Positions 21,386 through 34,703 are shown, counted from the stretch's first letter. The stretch is 64,000 nt of DNA from Saccharum officinarum (GCA_020631735.1 CM036191.1:40531335-40595334); one strand, 5' to 3'. A program made the numbers and translations. The notes: generated by a model from the letters alone, not told the origin.

Positions 21386-23131
21386 AAATTTTGTTGTTTC
21401 CTCTAAATATCCCAAAAATAAATTTAGTTTCTCATGTGAGTTACAAGCTGTTACTTTTCTATACATGAAATGTTTATAATGATTCGATTTTTTGTACAAA
21501 AGGGTACATATCATTTGTATCTTTTGTCATGAATCATATCCATTTGGGTCAAGAACAGGAGACAAGAGAAGTGCTCGTGTGGTGGAGTTGGGGTCATGAT
21601 TCTTCTCGGATGCCATGACTTTGATAGGATCTACTGAACTTTCCTTTGTGGTCAATATTCAATAACACATGGACCTGATAAGCATAATGCCACAAGTCAA
21701 CGAATTTACATTGGAGAAACTACTTCTCCAGCTTATCATGGTTTGCCATTTTGTGGGCAGGTATGGGAGGAGGATGAGGGGCACAAAGAGAGTGGTTGCT
21801 AGAATATTTGGTCCAAAGGCGTCAAGAAGCACATGTCAGACAAGCAAGCATGCATATGGTCTTGTACCACCTTATATAAGTCATTTTAAGGCACAGTGCC
21901 TACAAAGTAAAGTAGTTGGATTTACCATCAAGAAGTCTAATGATTGTAAAATCCCTTTCATCATGGTTTCCATGATGTGATTTAGATATATTTGATATGA
22001 TTCCTAGTGTTTTACGTTGGTTGCTGGCATTAGACCTTGTGCTCACCTCAAATGGATTGCAGGGTCATTTGCATTTTGCTTTATGTCTGAGCCCATTTGC
22101 AGTGCCTCTACTTTGTTCAATCTTTGGTAGACCGTGTACTCGCAACTTGTGAGGCAAAAGAGATTGCACTAATTCAAGCGTAGATATAATCTTGTGCTTG
22201 GATACACAACTGGGATGTTCTCAACATGGACTATGTTAGGGTTTAGATATTCCGAATCATTTCAGAAATATGTCGATATCAAAAATAAAATTATGGTTTT
22301 CAAAGAATAATGCAAAAAAATCAAAATAAATTCAAATTTTGGACATTGATCTCGGCAAGAGTTTGACTTTCCGATATTTTTTAACTTGGTCTGGATTCGG
22401 GATACTTGCCATGATTATATTATGTATTTCTGCATCGAAAGGTTTGAGTTTATCATTTTTTGGGTTTTTTCTGTATATGGGTACGAATCAGAAAGAAAGT
22501 TAAGAGATACTTTCAGTCATCATCAGCAAGTCCTGGGACGGGAATGAGAATAGTTGAGCGGCAGCCAGCCAGCTACAAGCACGGTAGTTGGTGGTACATG
22601 TGCAGCGCAGCACTGGCCGAGGCCAAGATTTTTTTGGTGGTTGCAAACGTGCAATCGTCCAAGTCCATATACGTACGTACTTTAGCTTGAGAAGCAACCA
22701 AAGTGACACACACTGGCTTCACTGTGGCCGGCAAAAAGGCTTTGCCAAGTCCGCCAGAGAGAGGTGCTCTAGTGTCGATTGGCACCTCGCATGCCGTTAT
22801 TAGAAATACTTGCTAGGTATGCTCACATGCTCCTGAAGCAGATCATAAAAGAGTAGACGATGTGTGCTGTCTTGTTTTGTAAGGGAGAAAGGGCTGGTAT
22901 GCAAAATCTTGGAGCGCTAGGGCCAAATATGATGATACAACAACAGAAGGGCAGTCTCGTAAATGGCTGTATATTTTCTTGTTCTCGGAAGCTCCGTCAC
23001 GTACCGTCCGGACTCTCCGAGGCCAGCAGGTATAGTGACGGCATCATCTGGTGTTGCGAGCCCCGCCCCGTTCCAGTCCCTCTCTCACGCCTATACTTCC
23101 AACGTTTCGTCTTCCTGCACACCCGTCAGCC
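21386..23131. other. Spacer with one unidentified ORF, nothing firm
   Basis: Contains a plus-strand ORF at 21669-21980 (106 codons at 44365-44685 in the second copy) whose product I do not recognise and which lacks codon-use or motif support. The rest is AT-rich, with a short GC-rich stretch near 22540-22640. Confidence 0.35.
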
Positions 23132-24478
23132 ATGGAAGTCGAAGCTCCACTCCCCTGCACTGAAGCCGTGGGGCGTGCACTGCTGCGCATGTGCGGCCGA
23201 TGGACGGACCGCTACTTCTTCAAGTACGATACCCTTCTTACCTGACAGGTTCTCTTGTGCAGCCACTTTTGCGATTTACAAATATGCGCAAGTACACATT
23301 AGTATGCATCATCCATGCAATTCATGCTGAGTCATTTATTAGTTAAATTGCACGAATCTGTGCTTAGTTGTACCTCAGCTGCATGTTTTTTTTTAAGTCT
23401 TTCGTTCTTGTTTGTTTTTTTAAAAAATAATTGCTAGGAATCAATACTCCTCCTCGACCCGAAGGAGCCAGCTGATATACTATCAGATGATAATCATGAA
23501 AAATCCCCGGTGGACATCACCAACTGGAAAATGCTACTGTGTGAAGTTGGATTCCATCGATGGGTGGACCTCTGAGGAGTTGAAGTTAACAGGAATGGTC
23601 TCAACAGAAGGAGGCCTCCACGATGACATTGGTTTGCAAGTCCTTATGTGGAGGAACATCTCAGGTTTTTCTTGCTCAGATTCAGCTCACACACGTGACA
23701 TCCTAATCCATTACTGTGCGCACCATAGTTTAGTTGTTAATGTTATGATGTCTTCATTTACTCACCAGTTTTGCTTCCATTGACTGAAATTTCCTTTGTC
23801 GCTACACACCAGTATTGTCGACTACCCGGTGATGAAAATGCTTGCTTCCTTTTGAAATCGGTGATGTCTTTAGAAAAGATGAGTGCGCTTTCCACTGCCA
23901 TAAATCAATGTTGCCGGAAGGAGACCTAGCAGGGATAAGAATCACTCTCTTCACCAATAACAAAACAAGCACCGGAGGTGGATACAAAAAGGGATGCACC
24001 TGGAGATGGAGGAGATAGCTTCGTTCAAGAATTGAGAGATTTTATCGGTGTCACTACTGATGCTGACAACCAACACGGCAATGAGGGAAATGTTGAGCGC
24101 AACCAGTTGTTCAAGCAAAGCAAGACATGCAGTGGAGGTTCAGGCTCAAAACCAGATGATGACATCGATAATATGAAACAGCAAGAGCAACAGCATCATG
24201 TTGCTGCTAATATACCGGCAGTATGAACTATAACAATTACTCTGGATTCATGACCGTCAGCAGGATGGCTTTGAACGTGCAGCGCTCTCTCGAGGACACA
24301 TATCAGAAGCCTCAGCCACCCATGGTGCTCCAGAGATTAATTTTACTGAACAGAAGGGGGAACAAGAGCTTCATAGGTGCTTCTCTTTATCCCTTCTAGT
24401 CATCTTTGGTGGCTTTCTTCAGCGTGCTGAAATCCTCAATTTGATAGTTTTTTCAACTTTGGCAGAAAAAAAATCTGA
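23132..24478 (+). pseudogene. Four-exon gene of unknown function, frameshifted reading (left copy)
   Basis: Same gene as 45832-47188. Exons here fall at 23132-23223, 23438-23664, 23813-24376 and 24466-24478, with the same splice sites. This copy has several one- or few-base losses inside exons, for example one C at 23442, one G near 23928 and a rewritten stretch near 23850-23870, so no complete protein can be read. Because the losses match the general erosion of this contig end, they are more likely sequencing error than true mutation. The functional description is given with the other copy. Confidence 0.5.
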
Positions 24479-25575
24479 GTGATAATCTATCCACTGCTAA
24501 CAATACTGAACTCTGGCCAATGTGACCATGATTGATCACGAATATATGACATCCTAGACGTTCATTGTTGTCATGTTTTATGCTTCCATTTCAAATATTT
24601 AATTTTGCTAAAATGCGACTCATATAGCTTTAAATTGCAAAAACGAAAAAAAGCAGGTGTAGCTACCGTGAAAAATATACTATCGCAATATTACTTCGTT
24701 GATTCTTACTTATAAGTTTACAATAGCAGTTAGTTGTTAAAAGCTTAAGAAGTCCTTTTAATGTCCAACATGACTTAGTTTTGTAATTGGTCTATCCCAC
24801 ATCTGATTTAAGATACACAAAATTGAGTTTGTCCGAATTCATCTATGGTTCGGCAATGGTATTTTATTTTCTATTTGAAAAGATGCCCTAATGATATAAG
24901 AGGTTCCTTGTGAAAAGAATTGACGTACCAATATAAGAGGTTGTGTTAGTCCATCAGGTCATAACTAGGGAAACAACTTCTGTATGATTAGTTATGATAT
25001 GAAAGGAAGCCCAACAAAACTTGTTTTAGTTTTAATAGAAGAAGAGTAATGGTTTATCTTCTTCATAAAAGATGCATTGATTTTCTATTATTACATGGTC
25101 TGGCCATATCTGCCACAACAATAACACATGTGTAGCATAACCTAGTAATTAAGAAAATCATCTATCTTAATGGGTGGTACAGTGCAATACCAAACTCAAA
25201 ATGCACAACACACCATATAAAACCAGGCATAATGACAGCTGAAAAAGAGATGTTGCATGGTTTTATTACACTACAGAAGGAACATAATTTACTCTCATTC
25301 CAATTCTTATAATCTAGTTGACATGGTGGTTACATGCTGGCTCAATCTTTTTCATCTGCACCCACTGTCGATAGATGATATATTGGTGATCTATTAAGCA
25401 GACAACTAAATCCACTGGAAGTCAGGAACATGCTAGTTTCTAAGCACCAGGAGTATGATTTAATTCCTACAGTTACCTTATAATCGTCTTCACATTTCTT
25501 TACATCCTTTTCGACCATAACCTTTTTTTTGGAACCGGGGGAACCCCACTTTCCATTTAACAGAGGAAAAGTTCA
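24479..25575. other. AT-rich spacer, nothing firm
   Basis: About 1.1 kb, no supported gene. Near its right end (25522-25570) is a T run followed by GGAACCGGGGGAACCCCAC; read on the minus strand this resembles an A-tailed 3' end of a retroposon, but it is too short to classify. Confidence 0.4.
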
Positions 25576-26065
25576 ATGTCTGTTTACAGAAATAGGAATT
25601 TGGGCCATAACATGCCTTCTCAGTATATTCGGATCCAGCGTCACGGCCCTGGACAGCATCGCACAAGCTCTGAAAAATGCACCAGCTGCTACTATGACAA
25701 CATGGATCGTTGCATCGGCCGCACCGCACCACGCAACGGGGAACCGCGCCCTCCTCTCCGACTTCACTCCAGAGCACAGTGACATCTTCCTGATGGGTGG
25801 AGATGCCGGAGCCATGCCCATGCAGGTCATCGGCTGCGGCGTCGTGATCATGGAGAACATGTTGCTCCCGACGTGTGGTACGTCCCTGGCTCGCGCCAAC
25901 CTTGTGTCAGTGAGCCAGCTCGCAGAGCTGGATTACAGTGTGGCATTCGGCCGCAGCAAGTGTTACATCAGGAGCACCGCGGACGGTGCTGTCGTTGGCA
26001 CAGCCCACGCCGGGGAAGATGGCCTGTATGCCCTTGATTTCCTCAGAGTTCCACTTGGTCAGTGA
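25576..26065 (+). pseudogene. Copia-type protease-like ORF, frameshifted reading (left copy)
   Basis: Same locus as 48294-48785, where the frame is open over 163 codons. Here base differences near 25600, 25664, 25872-25875 and 25897 shift the frame, splitting it into two overlapping ORFs. The surviving blocks still read WIVASAAPHHATGNRALLSDF and NLVSVSQLAELDYSVAF. Probably damaged by consensus errors rather than by evolution. Confidence 0.5.
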
Positions 26066-26440
26066 AGGCTCACGGCTTCTTGTGTCGTGGATGTGTGTCT
26101 TGTCATTTGAATAAGGGCCGCAACTTCTTTGTGAGCCCGGAGTGGAAGGGAAGCAGAGGCTCCCGGACTCTATGATCTTTGGCTTGTAAATTACATACAT
26201 CAAGCGTGATTGTGTTTTGGGCTTGTACTTGTGTGCTTCGTGTAAGGGTTCTAGGAATCTGTCTCGAGCCCAACGAACTAAGGAAACTATGTGTTGGACG
26301 GTTTGGCTATGGATTTATATGTATTGTATTATGGTGTGACTGCATTATTAACTTCTTATTGTTGTTGAAACACAGATTGTCCCAGCTGCTGCAACAAAAT
26401 TTCCAGCAGGATCTGAACCAACTTGTTCCAAACCTTTTCA

Positions 26441-26945
26441 CTTTGTAAGTCCAACGACGAGGATTCATCACATCCAATAGACAAGAACTTTTGATTTGAA
26501 AAACAAAAAAAAATTGGAAAGTCAGTCTCTTTGATTTGGCAGAGGTGATTTCTAGATGAAAGCAAGCATGATCTGTGACAATATATACCTCCTAATTGAA
26601 TCATTCGTTACATCTCTCATAAAAAGATGGCTAACCCAATCCAAAGAACATGAGGAATAATACGTTCTCATGCTCCAAAGAGGAATCTTGTCTCTTTGTA
26701 AGTCCAATGATTTGAATTCATATCCAACGGATAGCACTTTTGATTTGAAAAAAAAATACAGAAACTCAGTCATTTGATTGGGCTGAGGCTTTTCTCTTGC
26801 ACACACACATATTGGATGAATGCAAGCTTGGAAGTTTGACTATACATCCCAATCAATTCATTTGTTGCACTTCTCATCGAAAACATTGATAGCCCAATAT
26901 GAAGAACATGAGGAGAAAACGGTATTGATGCACTGAAACAGTTGT
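26441..26945. repeat. Diverged two-copy tandem repeat, ~250 bp units (left copy)
   Basis: Units start at 26441 (CTTTGTAAGTCCAACGACGA) and 26694 (CTTTGTAAGTCCAATGATTT). They match at intervals throughout: CTTTTGATTTGAAAA, TCATTTGATTGGGC/TCTTTGATTTGGC, and AAGAACATGAGGA near the end. Divergence is substantial, so the duplication is old. No TIRs or coding signal; antisense ORFs over it are by-products. Confidence 0.65.
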
Positions 26946-28332
26946 AGTTAGACATATGCATGATGGTTCAGTATTCTTTGTTGCCCATGCACCACGCAAC
27001 TAGAACGATACCTTAAATAAATCATCTCATCACAGGACTAATGGAAAGCTCATAAGCTCTATCTTTATCTCTTGACATATGTGCACTCTTTCTACTGCTT
27101 ACAATATAATAGACGCTACTATAGAGTCTAAACCATAATATTGAGGTGAGAAATTGGAGGAAACCAGTACACAAATGTGATAAGCGAGGCGAGAAATTTT
27201 CATGTCAGTGTTGTTTGTCGGTGATGGTGGATAGAATATGGTTGTTGCATATCAACTAGAGGTGTGAATGAGACGAACCCACGCATGGTGATGATCAAGA
27301 GGACGCGATGTCTGACAACTATAGTTTTTAGTTCATTGCCCGTGCATTGCGAAACAAGCATCTTGTATATGTGCAAAAATAGCAATATGACTCCCATTTA
27401 ACAACGATTTTTTTATATTTTTATTACTATTACATGGATTTTTCTTTCTCAAAGTTACTTCTATTTTAGGTGCTCTCAACCTGTGCAAATAAGAAACTAT
27501 TACATTAATTTTTGAAATAATGGATACATTAGGATGGGGCTACATCTATAATATTGGAAGCATGTTGATACAAACTTGTCCTGAGGAAGAAATAATATTA
27601 TGGTTTCAGGGATCCTGTTAATACTTCATAGTCCAGTAATTTCCTTTTCAGCGGTGTCCTGGAATTCCATCAAAATCTGTGAACTTGTTAAACCATGGCC
27701 GCAAAAGGCTTTCTCAGTAGCACCCAGCCCTTAGGAATAATTGAGATAGCTTGCCATCTAATTCCATACGCATCCATATAATGTGCAACAAAACTACACT
27801 CCCATGGCCTAATCATGATTAACATGAAAGGAAATTAAATTTCTCATGTAACAACTCTAGCAATTCATGTTTAAGGCATCCTAATAAGGCTAGATATGAA
27901 TCTAAATTTTTCGGAGCTTGCATCGTCACCTGCGAGGCTTCGGTTTCCAATGTAATCCTTGCCATTCCCTTTGGGTTTGCTGCTCCCCACCTTGACAAAT
28001 GATATGGTATTCAACAAGGCTGCATCTAACACTTATATACAGGTAATTTTTTTGCGACGTACAGATCAGACAGTGGTCCATGCTGCATAGAGAGGAGGAG
28101 CAACACTATTCAAGATGGGCTGAAGCTAGAAGAATTATTTGGCAGTCTTTGCGAAGTTTGAATGGAACTTTAATAATTGTATTGCGGACTAGTTTCCTTT
28201 GCGTGATGTGCTTACTAGTTGGGCTGATGATGTATTTTGTTTCTTCTTTTTTTTGGTTTGTAAGCCTTATGGCTTCTTTTTGTATTCTCAACTCTCAGTT
28301 GTGTACCATTGGTGGATTGAAGAGGCTGGCAC
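26946..28332. other. Spacer, nothing firm; T-rich stretch resembling a LINE 3' end near 28230-28300
   Basis: About 1.4 kb. The last part (28160-28320) looks like the 3' end of a non-LTR element, with a stop-rich, T-rich reading after an RT-like tail, but I cannot fix an ORF. No RNA gene is seen. Confidence 0.35.
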
Positions 28333-28471
28333 CAGGGGCGGAGACAAGGGGGCGGCAGGGCCAGGCCCCCTATGAACATGAATTTTCTACTATTTAAAAT
28401 TCAAATAAAATTTGAAAATTCCACAACCCCACACCCTAATATTCAAAATCAACTTCCTGGCTCCGCCCCTG
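28333..28471. mobile_element. Short hAT-type MITE (left copy)
   Basis: Perfect 11-base inverted ends, CAGGGGCGGAG and CTCCGCCCCTG, flanked by an 8-bp target duplication with two mismatches (GCTGGCAC / GCCGGAAC). 139 bases here and 147 in the second copy (51061-51207). The 8-bp duplication and CAGGG-type ends fit the hAT superfamily. Confidence 0.75.
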
Positions 28472-28589
28472 GCCGGAACTTTGTAGCCTTATCAGAAAAA
28501 AAACTAACAAGTGATTCAGTGCTGGCAAGTGGTGTAAATGTTGAGTGTAGGTCGTGAGTTCCAGTCCTGCGAATCGAATTACTTTTTTT

Positions 28590-29165
28590 TTTGGTTCGAG
28601 GCAGTCTCTCGTGTTTGCATTGGTTTATGATGCCATGTTCATTGGCTCAACTAGCTGGTTGCTGCAAAGCAACTCTGGAAGACTGGGGAGCCGCCGAGAG
28701 TCAAGTTTTTCCACTGGTCGGTCATGCATTGATATATTGCTGCTGGACAGTGGCCACAGGTTTCATCATGGGCTACAATCTACAGATGACTGTATTCTCT
28801 ATGTGACCAGGCCTCAAATGCTGGGTGTGTTTTCAGTGTGATATATGGTCACTGATCCTGAGAAAGCTGCATCTTGAGGGTACTGTCTTTGAGGAAAAGG
28901 GTCACTATCTGGTTGCTCCGGGAGAGGAAGATGGTCCCTAAACCATCGCGTGCGGGTTTGACTCCCAGTTTTCTTCATTGGTTGGACAACTTATAAGAGC
29001 GGAACGCTAGGACTTTGGAGGGCCAGCTATTTGCCTCTGGTTTTTGCTGCGCCAAATAGTGGATAAGGCAAACGAGTGGTCTCTGGTAGGGTACAAACAA
29101 CTACGGTCACTATTCAAGGTGTTGGTTCAGTTAGTGATAAAAATAGGAAATGAAATCAAATAGCA
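28590..29165 (+). pseudogene. LINE reverse-transcriptase C-terminal (zinc-binding) remnant (left copy)
   Basis: Frameshifted fragments of the zf-RVT region that ends plant LINE/RTE-type reverse transcriptases: GEPPRVKFFHW-like, then LCDQA...CVFS, then GFDSLVFFIGWTTYKERNARTF. The second copy (51329-51916) reads better. The upstream RT core is absent, so this is the usual 5'-truncated LINE relic. Confidence 0.6.
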
Positions 29166-29361
29166 GTGTAAGGGAAGATTGCGATCTTAGTTTGGAATTG
29201 GATATAGAATCAGATAACATCAGTAAAAAAAACAACATATGTACGGTAATGCATACCCTCTGTAATGAGATTGGCATTACATTTTAGAGAACCAAACAAT
29301 TCCTAGTTCTTCTATGATAAGCGCATTCAACAGGGATGTGATGTCTTCTTATTATGTAATA

Positions 29362-29461
29362 NNNNNNNNNNNNNNNNNNNNNNNNNNNNNNNNNNNNNNN
29401 NNNNNNNNNNNNNNNNNNNNNNNNNNNNNNNNNNNNNNNNNNNNNNNNNNNNNNNNNNNNN
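29362..29461. other. Assembly gap (100 N)
   Basis: Exactly 100 Ns, a conventional size for a gap of unknown length. The sequences on either side of it are two copies of the same 22.6-kb block, so the true gap length may be negative (an overlap). Confidence 0.99.
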
Positions 29462-30706
29462 TAATATGTATATAAATAATAAAGCATAAATGGTAAGCAC
29501 ATAGCTACATATAATAATAAACATCTCAATAGATTACTCTAAATATATAGCACTAGCATGGATTAAGATGAACTATACAGATAAATCCTAAGTTATTGTA
29601 ACTATAAGGTCAAAGCATACGATCACTAGTCCAATTATACTTGGCAATCATGGCAAGAAAAGGTTATATCTACGCATAGTGATATTATTAAGGAAGATAT
29701 AGAACACAACTGTCACTTCTCTATAATAGTTGTGCTCTGCCTGGCCTATACTCGGGAGGTGGACTACAAAGGACTCAACAGGACTGTCACTCCCATGATC
29801 TACCACACGATCCGGAATATAGGGTGCAATCGCAAGTAGCTACGGTATAGGCACCACGCCTACACAATGTTTACCACTCACCCATGATATCAATGAGCAA
29901 GTGCTATACGATCCTATACTTAAATATAATTCTGATCGAACTATGCCAATCATATAATCAAAGTAGACTAAGAACAATATAATTGAGAACATAATCAAAT
30001 AGAGCAAAGTCATATCCAATATGATAGGATAGACTAAAGTCATATTCATAGCAAATGATGAAATATAAGAACAAATACAAAAGTAGGAGAGAATTACCAA
30101 GTATTCTGTTGACAGATCCGGAAACTAAGCAATGCTTGCCTCCTTCTAGTTCTAATCGTATGTAGCTATGCTAAACTAGAAATCTAATTGAGATGGTGGC
30201 TCTAAGGCTTCTCTGAATGGAATGAGATGAATGAATTGAATTGAATGAAATTAGGATTTCTTCTGGGGCTAGGGGTCTTGCTTATATAGCCCTCTAGGAA
30301 GGACCACAGCCCTTGGATCAAACCGACCTTGATCAATGATTATTTTTATCCTCAAAGGCGGTGGAGACGTGATCTAGGAGCTTGGCCCTGATTGGCCACC
30401 TGGGTGGGGTGGGCGCCCAGGCCAGGGGACGGCTGCCCCACCTGCCTGGCCTGTGGGCCCTCCCCTCTTGGGGGATCTTCTCGAGTCTTCTAGAGTATTC
30501 TTTTTATAGTATAGTCGATTTCTCTCTATATAAATCTGACATGTGGACCTCCTTTGGTTCTTTCCTAATAACCCCCTGCATAAATAGATATTCATCAAAA
30601 TTCATGGAATTCTATCAGTATAACCCTATATCTAGATAGTATTTATATTTAGATCAATTCTCATGCTATGTTGATGGTTAAAAATGATACTTATCTACCG
30701 TCAACA
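29462..30706 (-). repeat. Gypsy 5' LTR, truncated at the gap (right copy)
   Basis: Corresponds to 6789-8035. The first 298 bases of the LTR and the whole internal region are absent because the contig begins here. Confidence 0.88.
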
Positions 30707-31911
30707 GTTAGGTTCCCAGTGGTCAACCATCCACTAGGGTTGAGGTACTAACTTAGCCCGGGCTGTTCATATTTTTCTTGATTTATTCTAAGATCTATGG
30801 CTAGAATTGCTGAACTGAGCAATAACTCAGTTGGTTAGGTTCCCGGTGGTGAACCGATCCACCAGGGTTGAGGTACTAACTTAGCCTAGGGTGTTTACAT
30901 TTTTCTTAATTTATTCTAAGATCTAATGACACTATTGTTTTAGTGGTAGGTGATGTGTCCATCGATAGTAAAGGTGCCTATGGTGACTTCGTCAATATTG
31001 ACATTTACCAGTCGATCTCAGCTCTTCAAAGATGCTCATAGTGGTAGGTTGTGCATGTGTATGTTCATAGGGATGACTGTAAAATTGTGTATATGAGTCT
31101 CTGCATCTTTACTAGGTCTCCCCAAAAATTATCTACACCTTGTGTCGTCTTGAACTGTTTAACCCATTGTGACCTCCTAGTAATCGATGGCTAGAATTGC
31201 TGAACTGCTCAATAACTCAGTTGGTTAGGTTCCCGGTGGTGAACCGATCCACCAGGGTTGAGGTACTAACTTAGCCTAGGGTGTTTACATTTTTCTTAAT
31301 TTATTCTAAGATCTAATGACACTATTGTTTTAGTGGTAGGTGATGTGTCCATCGATAGTAAAGGTGCCTATGGTGACTTCGTCAATATTGACATTTACCA
31401 GTCGATCTCAGCTCTTCAAAGATGCTCATAGTGGTAGGTTGTGCATGTGTATGTTCATAGGGATGACTGTAAAATTGTGTATATGAGTCTCTGCATCTTT
31501 ACTAGGTCTCCCCAAAAATTATCTACACCTTGTGTCGTCTTGAACTGTTTAACCCATTGTGACCTCTCAGTAATCGATGGCTAGAATTGCTGAACTGCTC
31601 AATAACTCAGTTGGTTAGGTTCCCAGTGGTGAACCGATCCACCATGGTTGAGGTACTAAGTTAGCCCGGAGTGTCCACATTTGTCTTGATTTATTCTAAG
31701 ATTTAACAACACTATTGTTTTAGTGGTAGGCGATGTGTGCATCGATAGTAAAGGTATCTATGGTGACTTCGTCTATCTCGATATTTACTAGTCGATCTAA
31801 GCTGTTCAAAGATGCTCATAGTGGTAGGGTGTGCATGTGTATGTTCATAGGGATGAGTGTAAAATCATGTATATGAGTCTTTGCATCTTTACTAGGTCTC
31901 CCTAAAAATAT
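30707..31911 (+). repeat. SINE-like tandem array (right copy)
   Basis: Base-for-base counterpart of 8036-9240, with units at 30799-31188 and 31189-31578 and a diverged unit from 31579. The 31912-32298 stretch after it holds nothing recognised. Confidence 0.7.
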
Positions 31912-32298
31912 CTACATCTAGAATTGGATGGTACGGGCATCTAAACCTAGAATTAGACGGTATGAAAAGCCTGATGAAAATGACACATTGTATCATTCCG
32001 CCTTGGAATTGGATTACCAAGCGCTTGCTGCGCGGCCGGCCCGTTGTTTATAGAGCAGCGGTTATGGCATCGGAATAGCCGAATGCAATACAAGAGTGCA
32101 TTTGGGTGACCAAAAACTAGCACCGTTGATGAATAAAAAAAAACTTTATATGGTGCTTGGGTTTAGGAATGACTTAGTCCATTTTCTTCTTATTCGTTTT
32201 TTTTGCTTTGTGGAATTACTATTTTGATGCATCATCTCATTCATCGAAACCTAATAATTAGTAGTAGTGTGAGAAATGGACTGCTTCCACTAAATTTA

Positions 32299-32469
32299 GT
32301 GTGTGTTTGGTTCGTGGAATCAACCAATTCCTTGTGCACATAATAACTATTAGCTTGTATGTAATTAATGAGGTGGTGATAGAAAGAACCCAAGGCAACT
32401 GGCCCAGCATTGGATACAGACACCTTGTTAATTGGTGGAATTAACCAATTCCTCGAACCAAGCACCTCG
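32299..32469. mobile_element. Tourist-like MITE (right copy)
   Basis: Counterpart of 9628-9798: same inverted ends and TTA flanks. Confidence 0.6.
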
Positions 32470-32821
32470 TTAATTATCATGGATGCATACTCGCAATAGC
32501 TACAGACATACATTTACCTCTTAACCAACGACATCGTGAGGGAGGAACCGAAGGCAAAAAGGGCCGGCATTTGTCTAGCAAGACCCCCTTACTTATCCGA
32601 AGTAAAATTTATTTGGAAGCGGGAAGTCCAAAGATTAGGACATAGTAACAAGGAACTGGTGTCTTGTGTAACCTGTGGGCTAGGGTGCAAAAAATTACAT
32701 TGTTATTCAGCGGTATCCTTTGTCTCCTACATGCTTTCAAACTGCACAAAACTCTGTATTCTGGCTGACCGGCCACTGCCCTCACCCGCAACAATTTCCA
32801 CTTGGCAGACGACAGCTAGCA

Positions 32822-34703
32822 ATGGTCACCGTCCCCAACTGCGGCGACATGCGCTCGCCGTGTTCATCGGAGGGGCAGGGGCGCCGCATCGTGGTTAGCT
32901 ACCGTCTTCCAGTATGTGCGGTGCCGAACCCCGACGCGCCCTTCCGCTTCGATTTCTACTGAGACCGCACCGCTCTCCCATTCAAGCACTTCCGTTGCCT
33001 CCCCGGCGACGTGGTCTACGTGGGCGCGCTCCCCGCCACAGCCGCGTCCATCCCTGCGTCGAAGGAGCTCGCGGCTCACCTCCTAGAGCGCGTGTCCTGC
33101 ATCCCGGTGTTCCTAGAGGAAGACCTCCACAAAGACTACTACCACGGGTCCTGCATGAAGTACCTGTGGCCGTTGTTCCACGGCGAGACCCTCCGCAGGA
33201 GGAGTTTCCACGGCGTCTGCGGTACAGATTTCAATACGGAGCAGTACCGCGCCTACACCTCCGCGAATACAAGATTCGCGGAACGCGCGTTGGAGCTCCT
33301 CGTCAGCCCCGACGAGGACCTCGTGTACATCCAAGACTACCATCTGTTGACGCTCCCAAGCATCATCCGCAAACGGTCCCCTTGCACCCGTATATACTTC
33401 ACCCTCCACTCCGCCATCCCATGTACAGACGCCTTCTGCTCCAGCCCCATCGCCAAGGAACTACTTTGCCTCGTCTTGGACCTCTTCCTGGTACCACCCT
33501 TCTAGCTATGGCTATCAGAGCTTCCTCTCATCCTACTCCAGGCTTCTCAACGTCTCTTACAAGTATAGACAAGGCTACTCTATAATGGACGACTTGGACC
33601 GCACTGTTGTTGTCAAGAGCATTAGCACCAGCAGCGGAAAAGTGTGTCATCTACGGGAGATGTTGTATTTGCCGGAGACAACCGCGAAAGTCAGGGAAAT
33701 CTCTACCATGTACATATGGGCCGTAAACTGCTGTTCGACGTCGAAGAAGATGATTACTTATATTGGGAACGATGCAATTTGCCGGAGTCGCAGACTGAGC
33801 TGTGCGGCCAGGTGGTGCTCGTGAAGATCAACACCAGGCGCCACATCAGTGCTAAGGTGCTGGCGATTCTGGATCGGATCAACTCCTGCTTCGGCTTTCA
33901 GGGATATCAGCCAGTTGTGGTGATCGATGACCCACCCATGCACCGGAAGGATGGTCAGGTTGCCCACCGGCCAGCAAGCGCTCCTCGCAATGGTACCATT
34001 ATAGCAACCGGGAGATATCCCTTGTGGGAACCTTGTCTATGGCTGCCAAGCGGCGCAATTTGGGTCAATTCGAATGATGATGATGGTATGGCCATGGCCA
34101 ACGCCATGAGCTCGGTGCTGAGGAAGAACGAGGAAGAGAAGCAGCTACGGCACGAGAAGCACTACAGGTATGTGAGTACGCATGACGTTGGCTACTGGGC
34201 ACGGTGTTTCCAACAGGATTTGGAGAGGGCTTGCACATACCCACCACCAGTTGGCAAAGACATGGGCAACGTCTTTTGGGATGCAGGTCAGACCAGTTTT
34301 ATTGGACTCTATATATGATGACATGGTGTCGCCCCAGGAGCTCAAAACATTAGCGACTACGCTGGGAATGATTCGAGTGGCAAAGGAAAAGGTGTCGACC
34401 TTTGAGGGTTTCTTCTCTTTGCTCACTATTGACAAGCGTATCTTATTGATGAACAACGATCCGGAGTACCACAGGGCTGGTATGTACAGGTCCATTTTAC
34501 AGGACTATATTGATATGGTGCCGCTGCAGGCGCTCGTCAAAACGTCTGCCCTGGAAGTTATTCGAATTCTGAAAGTTATGTCCTCAGATAAAAATAATAC
34601 CACGTCTTCTGTCAGTGGTCGAAGGAAGAATAAACCTGCTATATGGCTTGCGCTTGCACTACACAAATTGATGTCTGCTGATCACGGCTATTCCACAAGG
34701 TAA
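32822..34703 (+). pseudogene. Class II trehalose-6-phosphate synthase-like gene, broken (right copy)
   Basis: Identical to 10151-12032 as far as I can see, including the premature TGA (32960-32962) and all frameshifts. Because both contigs agree here, in the part without consensus erosion, the lesions are genuine and the gene is a true pseudogene. Expression as a short N-terminal peptide is possible but would have no TPS activity. Confidence 0.85.

Larger units (their letters stand above)
6789..29361. repeat. Left copy of a 22.6-kb duplicated block, ending exactly at the assembly gap
   Basis: Every segment recurs at 29462-52115. The offset is 22673 at the start, 22671 from about 7.95 to 17.46 kb without a difference that I noticed, then drifts to 22754 at the end: about 81 bases net are missing from this copy over its last 12 kb, mostly single bases in or near homopolymers. 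The block is a suffix of the left contig and a prefix of the right one. This suggests unmerged overlapping contig ends with a low-quality consensus near the left contig end. A genuine recent tandem duplication is the alternative. Confidence 0.95.

Noticed and set aside
29284..29529. Minus-strand ORFs running through the N gap
   Set aside because: They consist of unknown residues across the gap and have no meaning.
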